Assembly: GCA_037178675.1 (NCBI GenBank)
Contig: JAYMGJ010000801.1
Span: forward strand, 1 to 20,810
Reading direction: 5' to 3'
Source of the DNA: Scleroderma bovista
Taxonomy: Eukaryota; Basidiomycota; Agaricomycetes; Boletales; Sclerodermataceae
DNA: 20,810 bases
Shown here: positions 1 through 9,242 of the stretch, piece by piece
Layout of the letters: every line of letters starts with the position of its first letter
Numbering within the stretch: the first letter of the stretch is position 1
Notes under the pieces: generated by a model
The model's input: only the letters and a program-made list of their open reading frames with translations
Database searches by the model: none
What the model was told of the DNA's origin: nothing
Program-made: the position numbers and the translations under genes

Positions 1-216
1 GAGAGAATGTCCATTTTCAGAGGATCCAAAAGCTATTTTTCTAGACCTTTTTACCATGAGGGCCAGCTATTAAAAAGTGAAAAGTGTGAAAAAGGAGTGT
101 GCAGTATTGAAGAAGATGGAGAAAGTAGAAAATGCCGAGACGACGAAACAAAGTCCATTTTCTAAAATTTCTCACAGTCTCTAACATGTTTGATATGATT
201 GCTACTAGCCAACTTT
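1..216. other. Intergenic, no gene seen
   Basis: AT-rich sequence downstream of the integrase-like pseudogene on the minus strand. A short purine-rich stretch lies around 75-150. I see no open frame with recognisable protein, no RNA gene and no clear repeat. Confidence 0.5.
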
Positions 217-2350
217 CTACTCAGTGTCCATGATTATTTCCAATGTGCTATTCAGGACAGCAAGGGATTGACACCACCTGATTGCTCGTGGCTGCCAGAT
301 GAAATGAGGCAATTCCACTATAAGCTCTTTTCTCCCCTGTCTTCTGCCATGGATGACCTCGGTTTCAGGATATCCATCCTCACCCCATTCTTCCTCCAAC
401 ATACCAAAGCCCGAAGGTATGTGTTCCATTTCATGTAGTCTTTCAAAGGCATCATGGAAAACCAGCTCAGCCTGGGGGGTAGGGAATGGATTGTCGTCAT
501 TTGGAACTTGAGCTCCTTCATGTAAAATCTGTGTTGCCTGTTCTTCAGCAACAAGTGTTGCAACAGTAGTAAGGTCCAGTGGCTATCAAGTGGGATGTCC
601 CTCCCATTCCTGAGCATCTGTATATCCAACTTGAGGACATTTGTGAATTGGACTGTCCAGCAAATCCAAGGGTAGTGTTGAATAACATCTGGGTGAATGG
701 TCCACCTCATTTGTCATATAAAGACCATGTTCCAGCTGTCCCATAAAGCGCATGTCTATTTTGCTGTTTAGTAATGCAACTGTATACTAGTATACTTGAC
801 CACTCACATTGGGACTCTGATTATGCCCTTCTCCAGAGAGTGGGTGTGCATTCCATTCTGCACAAAAATAGGCACAATCGTCATTGACCTCATGGAGGAA
901 TAGATGGTGGAGAAGCCATAGATGGTGAGGGTTATAGCGGTCAAGCTGATGGCAGCGTTCAAGTCGCAGAAAGAAGCCTCTCCACTGATAGGCAAAGCGC
1001 TGCCCAACCTCCACCCACATCCGTTCAATACGGGTATTGTGGGTCGATCTAAATATTAGTAGTTGCTGGTCTATCAGCCTTTTATATAGTATGTATTGGT
1101 GCATACTTACTTTCCCCACATAAAACTGCCACGGCTGTGACCACGAGCCATGATCATGAATACTGAGACATCTTTATTCTCCCCACCACGGTCGCCACGC
1201 ACTCAAGATGGTAGGCCATATGTATCAACTGCATGGCAGAAGGTCCCAAGCACAGTGGATGCCCTATTGTTAGTGTGTGCCTCTAGTCCAACCACCTATT
1301 ATAAAATAAAGGGTAGCTTGGGGACATAGTACTATGGACTTGACTTACAGTTCGGCAGTATCCATCAACAACACCATGTATCACGATACCCCAATGAACG
1401 AGTTTGTGGTGACCATCCATATGCCAGACAGCATTTGGACGTGGAACATGATACTCCCGTCGGTGAATAGTGGTCTGTCGCCAAAGAACATGTCCCAAAG
1501 GGTCAACACGACGTAATGATGCAGATATCCGGTCACGTTGTATGCGTAGTCCATGCTGCCTTAGAGAACCTGTCAAATATCTAATACCAGATCGAGGTTT
1601 GATGGACCGGAAATGATGAATTAACTGGTCAAGGGTTTCATCAGGGAGTGATGTATGGCGATGATCAATATGGTACTCCTTTAAATATGAGCGTAGAGTG
1701 TGCCGGTGAATTCCCAAAAGGCGAGCAAGCTTGCTAATGGAAATATGTCTTCCTGGTGCCATCGCAGCCTGCAAAACAGCAATGTTTGGCCTCTTGCGTG
1801 GCCTTCCAGGACGATGGTTATGCTCAACCTCAATGGGTTGCACATAGCTAATGTGAGATGCCTCACTGCCAAAATACCACATGAATCACTGTATGCAGAA
1901 GAATTATAGTTGAGTTTGATTACTTACTGCCCAACAGCTATTTTGAGCATCGTCCAGCTGTTGTAAAAGAGTGCCAAAACATGCTGTGCAATCTATAATC
2001 CATGGGAGTAGTTGATCATCCCGAGAAGCTAAGGCCTCCAAGCCATGCAGAATGGGGACAGCATCCTTTGCTACTGCATTGGAGTGAAATTGAAGGCGAG
2101 AGACATCACCTTGAGTCTGTAAAGCTTGGCTCGCATGGGCAAAAATGTGGTCTAAATTTGATTTGGCTTGAAGGACCTGTGCTGAATGGGAGAGTGGGAA
2201 ATTGGCTGGCAACTCAGGTAGGGCCATAAGAAATAGTAGGCAGCCAGTTGAAGCAGTGGTAGGGAATTGGTGTGTAAAATAACTGGTGACACGATCACTG
2301 ATTATGTAATGAGTAAGCAGTGGTCCTTCCTGAGTCACTGCAACTCCCAA
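217..2350 (-). pseudogene. Decayed basidiomycete integrase-core (DDE) protein
   Basis: Read on the minus strand this is a spliced gene for an rve-type DDE integrase/transposase-like protein, a family seen in basidiomycetes and fish (possibly IS3EU-like; recalled, not searched). N-terminal exon 1928-2350; then 1349-1888 with an AT-hook-like GRPRKRP, a helix-turn-helix (SISKLARLLGIHRHTLRSYL) and the first catalytic Asp in WHMDGHHKL; then 1111-1295 with the second Asp in RGDRGGEN; then about 800-1048 with the Glu in NTRIERMWVEV. The C-terminal part ends at 217, with EEEW and an LPHFIWQPRA motif. Introns 1296-1348 and 1049-1110 splice cleanly. Damage: an in-frame TGA at 1203-1205 where the family has Arg before GDRGGEN (CGA to TGA), a frame change near 690-720, adjacent TGA TAG at 583-588, and a TGA at the start of the exon ending at 1888. 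The 5' end is unclear. I infer a dead copy. Confidence 0.8.
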
Positions 2351-2374
2351 TACTATTTACTACAGCCACCTCTG

Positions 2375-3368
2375 ATGGACTTGATCAGACACCCTGATTT
2401 CTATATGGATGATGGAAATATTGTGTTCCAGGTATGGTGCCATTAGTTCATTGGAGCGATGGGTTTTCAACTTGGTGATTCCAATTGTAGGTGGAGAAAA
2501 CCCTCTTTCGTATACACAAAGGTTTCCTCATGCTCCACTCGGGGACCCTTCAAGGCATTCTACCACTACCAAGTGATTTTCAAGAGGATGCTAGTGATGC
2601 CCTTCCTATTCTGATCCCATCCAATGCATCAATTTCAGCCACCGAGTTCGCACAGTTCTGTGCTTGGATTTATCACATGTAAGTTGCACTCTACTGGTAA
2701 TCCTGATGGCAAAAAGTAGTACTGAAACTATATATTACAGTGGATCACAGCCAAATGAGCTTGATGAGCAATCTCTCATTGCCATCTTAAAGGTCTCAAA
2801 ATACTGGCAGATAGAATCAAGCATTCACTGGGCAGTTGGCAGGCTTGAACAGCTTGGGCTTACTTCTACTCACAAGTTACTGCTGGCAAAGACATATGCC
2901 ATTATCCACTGGGTTCCTCCTGCGATACATCACCTCATCAGTGCCCCACTGTCTGAGATTTCACAGAATGATGCTGCATCTCTGGACACCCGGACATATT
3001 CCATCATCGCCCAAGCTCGTGAGGCGATTGAGGTAGAGCGCAAGAAGATAGGGGCAGTAGCTCCTGGGCTATCTCTGGCACCATCATTGGCTTGTACATA
3101 TGCAAAACATGCCACCTGCAAGGATGTATGGGCACGATTCTGGTGGACAAAGGTAGCCTACCAGATTCTTCATCCTACTAATCCCCTCCAGCTCTCAGCA
3201 GTCTTTGACTATGTCACTGGACTTGCTACTCCCGAGGGTCTTAATCCACAGTGTAAGGAGGAATTTTTGGGACAGGTTGCAGAAACTGGAGCACTGGCTG
3301 TGGAAGAGGAGATCATTGGTGCTGCAATAGCAGCAATTCAGCAATACTTTAGTTCTACCTCTATGTAA
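2375..3368 (+). CDS. BTB/POZ domain protein, three exons, 290 aa
   Basis: Spliced exons are 2375-2431, 2491-2678 and 2741-3368; introns of 59 and 62 bases have GT-AG ends (gtatgg...ttgtag, gtaagt...ttacag). Joined length is 873 bases with no internal stop. The N-terminus (HPDFYMDDGNIVFQ followed by VEKTLFRIHKGFL) is the BTB/POZ start common in Agaricomycetes: beta strands, then an 'xTLFRIHKGFL' helix, then residues resembling the 'FDLP' region. The acidic, Ser-rich linker ends in FAQFCAWIY, and helical repeats follow (AILKVSKYWQIES, VWARFWWTKVAYQI). Such proteins usually act as dimerisation or cullin-3 adaptor modules; the partner here cannot be told. It starts only about 25 bases from the 5' side of the divergent integrase pseudogene. 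An additional upstream exon ending in an acceptor at 2366 is possible, so the start is moderately sure. It looks intact. Confidence 0.82.
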
Positions 3369-3727
3369 TTCAGTTCCCTTAGCAGCGCTGCTGTAGTATG
3401 AAGTCTTCTGTAGTGCGCTTTTCACTTATGTAAGTAAGTAAACAAACATAAACAGTTCTGTTTATACTTCAACATGCCCCCCATACACGGAGCGGGGTAA
3501 TGGATAGTAAAAGTATCAAATAAATATACTTAGCTAAATCCAAATTATTGTGTTGCAAAAGAAATGGTGTGTCCGGTTCAAAATGTACTTGAGCTATGTT
3601 GGTGCGAAGGTTTGTGGAATGCGAGACTGCCGCGTCATTGCCTGATTTAGTAAGTTGCATGATGCTCGTGTTGATAGCAACGACCAACTGCCCACCCTCT
3701 GCCCGTTCGGTTCGTGGTGCCCAACAC
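3369..3727. other. Intergenic, no gene seen
   Basis: About 360 bases between the BTB gene and the truncated modular repeat. AT-rich in the first half. I see no convincing coding frame or repeat; short antisense frames here look incidental. Confidence 0.5.
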
Positions 3728-4115
3728 CTCAATTAGCGCATTCCACGGTACGTACATGTATCCGTCTCCAATGCTGACCGTTTCCACTGACTAGCGTGTT
3801 TGGGGGCTCGATTTCGTGCCTATTCGGTGAGTACTGCCTTGCCCATCCATTTTGACGCGTTCTGATGGGTTCCGTTCCATTTACAGCCGTTTTTCCCCCC
3901 GCACGTCCGCCGTTTGCCTCCTCGGAGTGCTGCTTGGAGTCCATTTCGCAGCTTGACTAGGTGAGTCCGGTGGGTTTCCTCGCTTTCAGGGTATGCTGAC
4001 AATACCCGGCGTGTTTTTAGCTTTTAACGCGTTCGTTTCAACGCTTGGGGCACCCGTGCACCCACTCAACGCGTCCGTCTGGCCCCCAAGGCCGTCCGTC
4101 TCGACTGTGCCAACA
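3728..4115 (+). pseudogene. Truncated copy of the exon-intron module gene
   Basis: In this orientation the stretch matches the reverse complement of the gene at 13.6-15.8 kb. The order is the same: end of an exon at 3747; intron 3748-3794 (47 bases, gtacgt...gactag with ctgac branch); exon 3795-3826; intron 3827-3886 (60 bases, gtgagt...tttacag); exon 3887-3960; intron 3961-4020 (60 bases, gtgagt...tttttag with ctgac); exon from 4021. The equivalent introns of the other copy are 47, 61 and 60 bases. The exon from 4021 encodes NASVWPPRPSVS, matching the other copy's ASVW module. Homology upstream fades near 3728, so the 5' exons are missing. Frame phases do not all agree and a TAG closes the exon at 3960, so this is probably a relic. 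GC-rich repeat follows directly. Confidence 0.7.
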
Positions 4116-5075
4116 CACGGCGCACGGCGGTGACAACACAACACGACGGCGCACAATGCACGACACGGCGACACGACACGACGGCGGCGTGACGCGGATG
4201 GCCAATGCCACGCCATCACGATGGCGACGACGGCGCGACTCCTCACGGCACGGCGACGACAGCAGTGGCTGGCGAGCACGACAGCGACGTCGACGGCGCG
4301 ACGCAGGTGGCCAATGCCACGGCGTCACGGCGACGAGGACGGGGCGTGCGTGGCCAATGCCATGGCGTCACGACGACGTCGGCGACATGACGCGGATGGT
4401 CAATGCCACGGCATCACGACGACGCCGACGACGGCGCCAGGGCGTGCGTGGCCAATGCCATGGCGTCACGGCGACGAGGACAGGGCGTGCGTGGCCAATG
4501 CCATGGCGTCACGACGACGTCGGCGACGTGACGCGGATGGCCAATACCACGGCATCACGGCGACGACGACGACACGCACGACTCGACACGGGCACGCACG
4601 ACATGGCGACGACGACGGCCATGGCACACGACACGGCGGGAAAGCAAGTTGAAGGCGACTCACAGCACGACGGCGACAGCAGTGGCTGGCAAGCACGACA
4701 GCGACGTCAACGGCATGACGCAGGTGGCCAATGCCACGGCGTCACGGGGGCGGGGTGTGCATGGCCAATGCCTTGGCGTCACGGCGACGACGGCGACGTG
4801 ACGTGCGTGGCGCGGTGGCCACCACCTCACAGCGATGGCGACAGCGACAGCAGCGACGCTGCCACCACCACGCAGCGCCGGCGACGTCGACGGCGTGGCT
4901 ACCACCACTCAGTGATGCAGTGACGGCGGCGAGACGTGCATGGCCAGTGCCACGACGACACGGTGACGTCAACGGTGTGGCCACCACCACACAGCAGCGA
5001 CGGCGGGCGACGGCAACGACAGCGACGTGGCCACCACCATGCAGCAGCGGCAACGACAGCGACAGCGAGACGTAT
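4115..5075. repeat. GC-rich tandem array, 42-50 base period
   Basis: Nearly 1 kb built from GGCCAATGCCAYGGCGTCAC followed by a variable CGRCGACG-rich tract. The GGCCAATGCC core recurs at about 4200, 4309, 4351, 4399, 4450, 4492, 4538, 4727 and 4763; the tail (after 4830) is looser, with repeats of a CACCACCACNCAGC type. All six frames carry long open reading frames of Arg, Ala, His and Thr because CG-rich triplets rarely make stops; none shows a believable protein. It begins inside the exon of the truncated module copy, after the CTCGACTGTGCC block near 4115. Confidence 0.85.
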
Positions 5076-5249
5076 GTGATACCCATAATTCGCTGTATAT
5101 ACTCTCCACGGTGGGCGTGGGTTCAGAAAGTGGCAGTGGCTGGAGTAGAACTCTGGGCTTTGCTATGGCATGGTCTGCACAGTCACGCAACAGGGTCCAC
5201 AGCGTTACCACTAGGCTACAGTAGCATTGCTAGCATTACAGTCCTTTAC

Positions 5250-5256
5250 TATAAAA
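5250..5256 (+). promoter_or_regulatory. TATA box of the 437-aa gene
   Basis: TATAAAA lies about 100 bases before the ATG at 5357, in a short CT/CA-rich leader typical of fungal transcription start regions. The rest of 5076-5356 holds no gene that I can see. Confidence 0.55.
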
Positions 5257-5356
5257 CCCCACCTTTGACTGGATACCCTTTTTGGGTAATCTATTTCCCA
5301 CACATCAAAGCCCACCTTCTGCTCGCAACAATCACCCCTACACCCCACAATCACCC

Positions 5357-7109
5357 ATGCCAAAGCAAACCACACAGCAAAAAAAGGCACTAATGGCCTG
5401 TAAGCCACCTAATCCACCTTTTTTTGGCCTTTTCTACTAAAAGTAGGCTGTAGTCTTTGATGGATTGGCAGCCGAAGCAGGCCTCATGTCTGCAATGGCC
5501 TCTGGGGTACTTGGTGTGCTGGAAATGCAGCAGATAAAGCTTGCAGGGGAGGCTGCACACTTAGACTGTATTCCCAAGGGTGTAAGTAGGCCATGTACCT
5601 TCTATATATTGGTCTAACTCTGACCAGGCTGAAAACTTCCTGCACCTTGTCGCTCACCATTCTAAGCTGGTGCCAAACCCTCTTGCCACTGCAGTTGACC
5701 GCTACAAGTACCACCGCAAGTCTGACCAGAATCTCCACAGGGTTCAGAAGCGTGACCTGGTTAGTCTCAATGCTTACCTTTTGTTCCTGCCAGTTCCTTA
5801 CTCTTGTGGTACTAGGCCACTGCACTTGGTCTTAAAAGTGAACTGCGTACCTGTGGTGAACTCCAGGCCACTGGTGTCAGGATTGTGCACCGTAACCGGG
5901 CTGATGACACACAGTACAAGTGTGGCATGACTCTTGTTGATGCAGGCAATGAGTCTCTTGCCAGGGGTGCCACAAAGCCTGTGCTGGCTGTCCCTGCTGA
6001 TCATACCTGGTATGTTGTACCTGCAGAAGAAAGTGTCATTATCCTTAATGACAAAGGTAATTTCATATGTACTAGCACCCATTTTGATGCTGACTGGATG
6101 TATTTTTAGGCCACATTGAGCTCACTGTTCTGCGTGGCTGCTGTGCTTCCCGACCAGATCTCATTGACTATGTCAATGCGATTATTGCCCAGGCAGTTGG
6201 GGACCGCCGTAATTGCCGTGTAGGTAGTGGCTATATTTACATGTGTATATACTAAACCTTCTGCTGCTTTACATAGCCTAACCATGCTGGAACTCTTGTG
6301 CAGTATGGTTGGAATGCAGGGCCCCGCCATGCACGTGTTTTTGGACTTGTTAGAAATATCAAGAAAACATTAACTGGTGAGGACCGTGAAGAATGTGACA
6401 GGAAAATTTTAGGTGTCTTTGCTTTATCATGGAACCTTCTTACTGCTGCATTACCTAAAGAAGTCATCGAACCAACATATGCTGCCATTGCTGCAGCCAA
6501 ACTGCCTGTGATGGCATCACAGGGGGATGTTAAAGGTCTGTACTACCTAGTATGGTATATCTCACTATCCCTACTGACCTTGGGAAGACACTGGATATCA
6601 ACTGGACCTCCCTGGGGGTCCTTTGATGTTTGGTACTGCAGACCGTGCCCCTGCTGAGGGCTACATGTCCCAGAACTATGCATCGTATGTATCCATATAT
6701 TTTTCTACAATACTATATTGTTGATGATAATCAAGTACTATTCATACTGACAGACTTTATGCACCTTATGCTCTGAATTGGGTGACAATGCATGCAGTGG
6801 AGAGTACTACAGAGGTAAACCCCCAAATGACTGGGGGGAATTATGTGGATGTCTCCCTCCGTGTTGTGGTAATGTGTGCTACTGACACTATTATGGTAAG
6901 CGTTATTGCATATAATCCTAGCCACAATTTCTCACATTTTATAATAGACTATGTGTCCTAAATTCAAGCATGGCACAACCTTGTCATGCCCTGGAGTTTG
7001 CCGTCAGGGGACTGCAATTAACTTTTCCACCCATATCAAGGATGCATATGAAAAGGCAGCTGCCAAAGGGGGGTTTGACTTGAAAATTTTTCAAGGCCCT
7101 GTCGCATAA
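5357..7109 (+). CDS. Conserved fungal protein of unknown function, 437 aa, nine exons
   Basis: Exons: 5357-5399, 5454-5581, 5628-5759, 5816-6056, 6110-6219, 6277-6535, 6588-6684, 6754-6895, 6948-7109. All eight introns are GT-AG, 46-69 bases, most with a CTRAY-like branch point, and every exon phase agrees, giving 1,314 bases with no internal stop. Only the donor at 6536 (gtctgt) is weak. Notable motifs: FDGLAAEAGLMSAM near residue 15; VHRNRADDTQYKCG; VLAVPADHTWYVVPAEESV; ELTVLRGCCASRPDLIDYVN; LVQYGWNAGPRHARVFGLVRN; RAPAEGYMSQNYAS; and FKHGTTLSCPGV near the C-terminus. I recall similar hypothetical proteins in several Agaricomycetes but know no function. No signal peptide or membrane segment is evident. 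The C-terminal HGTTL block, common at an edge of double-stranded beta-helix folds, is suggestive only. Intact frames argue for a live gene; TATA at 5250. Confidence 0.88.
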
Positions 7110-7279
7110 CTTATAAGTACCCCATGCTACTGTTACAACTTTTTTCCTTTTCCTTTACTGATTTTGGCCTGGTACCTCTGAGGCTACTACTAGTAGATAG
7201 CACATGTACTACTTTGTCATATGTATACAGTAGTATATACTACCTCAATGAGGATTTATAAAACTATAGTGAACTTTCT
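7110..7279. other. 3' flank of the 437-aa gene
   Basis: AT-rich, with many TATA, CTACTA and GTACT runs. It probably contains the 3' untranslated region; nothing else is supported. Confidence 0.4.
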
Positions 7280-7410
7280 ATTTGTATTCGGCATAAATCA
7301 TTTGCATTCGGCATAAATAGTTTGCATTCGGTGTAAATAGATTGTATTCGGCATAAATCATTTGTAATCATTTCGGGGTAAATAGATATGTATTCAGGGT
7401 AAATAATATT
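7280..7410. repeat. AT-rich 20-base tandem repeat, about six units
   Basis: Units of the type TTTGCATTCGGCATAAATAG start near 7280, 7300, 7320, 7340, 7360 and 7385. The first four are close to exact at 20 bases; the last two are longer and diverged (TTCGGGGTAAATAG, TTCAGGGTAAATAA). Confidence 0.85.
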
Positions 7411-7435
7411 TGTACAAATCGAACTTCATACCAGA

Positions 7436-7740
7436 ATGGTGATTGTGCCGAACTGTTGATTGTGCTGCAGTGTTGACTCCACTGGAATGTTGCCTGTGCC
7501 GGAGGGTTGATTGTGCCGGAGTGTTGACTGTGCCGGAGTGTTGACTGGACCAGACTGATGATGGTGCTGAAGTGTTGATTGTGCCGACGGAGTGTTGATT
7601 GTGCCGGCCTGTCGACTGCTGGGATGTGGATCCTGCCGGAGTGTTGACTGTGCCGCAAGGTTGATTGTGCCGGAGTATTGATTGTGCCGGAGTATTGATT
7701 GTGCTGGCCTGTTGACTGCTGTGTATTCCAGCACATGCAA
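7436..7740. repeat. 17-base minisatellite, forward orientation
   Basis: About 17 degenerate units of GTTGATTGTGCCGGAGT, with occasional 1-6 base indels. Open frames on either strand through this tract are repeat artefacts (TINTPAQS-type peptide repeats). Confidence 0.85.
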
Positions 7741-7984
7741 CCGTGCGGCACATTCATAATTCCAGCAGATTCAACATTTTGGCACAGTTAACAGTTTGGC
7801 ACAATGAAGATTTTGGCACAATTATCATTCTGGCAGAGTCAACATTGCGGCACAATCAACCCTCCAGCACCATCAACATTGCGGCAGAGTCAGCCCTGTG
7901 GCGCAATCAACCGTTTGGCACAGTCAACATTGCGGCAGAGTCAACACTGCAGCACAATCAACAGTTCAGCACAATCACCATTCT
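7741..7984. repeat. 17-base minisatellite, reverse orientation
   Basis: The same unit on the opposite strand (ACTCTGCCGCAATGTTGA and GGCACAATCAAC types). The switch lies at 7729-7790, in a segment that is a diverged copy of the satellite-proximal part of the palindrome arms (GCTGTGTAYTCCRGCACAT...). Confidence 0.8.
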
Positions 7985-8234
7985 GGCTCAACATTGCGGC
8001 AGAGTCAGCCCTGCAGCACAATCAACCGTTCGGCACATTCATCATTTCAGCACAGTTAACAGTTCAGCACAATGAACAATTCGGCACTATCATCATTGCA
8101 CACGTTGCTGGAAGCATCCTGACACACCACTACACAACAGAGTGAACTAATCTAGCATCAATCATGCTGCCAGAATTATAATTGTGCCGAACTGTTGAAT
8201 CTGCCGGAATGATAAATGTGCCGCACAGTTACAT

Positions 8235-8450
8235 GTGCCAGAGTACACAGCAATCGGTGATGTTCACCCCATGGATGCTACTGCCATTGAGGCACTGCAT
8301 ACCCTCACTCGGACAGAACCAGCAGAGCAAGAGAGATGTGACCACAGCTATTTCCGCAGGTGGTCAATGCGGATCAAGTTGGAACCAACTGTCAACACTG
8401 ATGATGAGAAGCTTGCAGGAGCATCAGCCTTGAGGAGAAACCATCACTGA
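8235..8450 (+). pseudogene. Protein-gene fragment in left palindrome arm
   Basis: The frame encodes a unique, non-repeat peptide: PEYTAIGDVHPMDATAIEAL, then EPAEQERCD, SYFRRWSM and ASALRRNHH. The right arm carries the same peptide on the minus strand (8659-8878) with a few amino acid changes and one in-frame codon indel, which suggests that the source was protein coding. Further into the arm a Cys-containing segment (KCAQCKERDLL; KCTQCKERDLLC in the right arm) is also shared. I do not recognise the protein. No start, splice structure or full length is visible, so I treat it as a captured fragment. Confidence 0.5.
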
Positions 8451-8658
8451 TGAGTGGTCCATATGCACCTGCAGAAGGATTTGAAGTAGCTGGGAAAGAA
8501 GACAAGTGTGCACAGTGCAAAGAGAGAGACTTACTGCAAAACCAGGTTGAGTGTTCGACCTCAACAGCACACAGTAAATCTCTCTCCTTGCATTGTGTAC
8601 ATTTCTCTTCTTCCCCAGCTACTTTTCTTCCTTTTGCAGGTGTGTGCATATGGGCCAC

Positions 8659-8878
8659 TCATTCACAATGGTTTCTCCTCAAGGCTGATGCTCCTGCGAG
8701 CTTCTCATCATTTTCAGTGTTGACAGTAGGTTCCAACTTGATCTGCATTGACCACCTGCGGAAATAGCTGCGGTCACATCTCTCTTTCTCTGCTGGTTCT
8801 GTCCAAGTGAGGGTGTGCAGTGCCTCAATGGCAGTAGCATCCATGGGGTGAACATCACCGATTGCTGTGTACTCCGGC
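8659..8878 (-). pseudogene. Same gene fragment in right palindrome arm
   Basis: Mirror copy of the fragment at 8235-8450: PEYTAIGDVHPMDATAIEAL is identical; downstream changes include TRT/TWT, EQERCDH/EKERCDR and SMR/SMQ, plus one extra codon before DEKL. Unknown function. Confidence 0.5.
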
Positions 8879-9242
8879 ACATTTATCATTCCGGCAGATT
8901 CAACAGTTCGGCACAATTATAATTCTGGCAGCATGATTGATGCTAGATTAGTTCACTCTGTTGTGTAGTGGTGTGCAATGATAGTGCTGAATTGTTCATT
9001 GTGCCGAATTGTTCATTGTGCCGAACTGTTAACTGTGCCGAAATGATGAATGTGCCGAATGGTTGATTGTGCCGCAGGGCTGACTCTGCCGCAATGTTGA
9101 GCACGCTGAGCGGCACCACATCCCATCGGCACAACACACGTTCGGATAGTATCTACTACAAACTACTTCCAACAAATTTGGACTACATACCATCAGAATT
9201 ACATTTTAGTACAACAGACAATCATATCAGGAAGCTAATTAT

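Larger units (their letters stand above)
7985..9102. repeat. Large imperfect palindrome, arms about 0.55 kb
   Basis: Left arm 7985-8536 and right arm 8572-9102 are reverse complements with high identity, about 95% by eye in the middle. The 35-base spacer (8537-8571) can form its own small stem (GTTGAG/CTCAAC). The outer 100-150 bases of each arm are 17-base satellite units; the inner part is unique sequence. Differences include a 17-base unit present only in the left arm (about 8222-8240), small indels and scattered substitutions. A transcript across it would fold into a long hairpin. Confidence 0.88.

Noticed and set aside
4045..4923. Long plus-strand open frame of 292 codons, with others overlapping
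   Set aside because: It lies in the GC-rich tandem array; all frames are open because of composition, and the peptide is Arg/His/Ala repeat without domain features.
7368..8145. Several 100-130 codon frames in the minisatellite
   Set aside because: 17-base units rotate through frames and produce HNQxxGTIN-type repeats; no protein family is seen.
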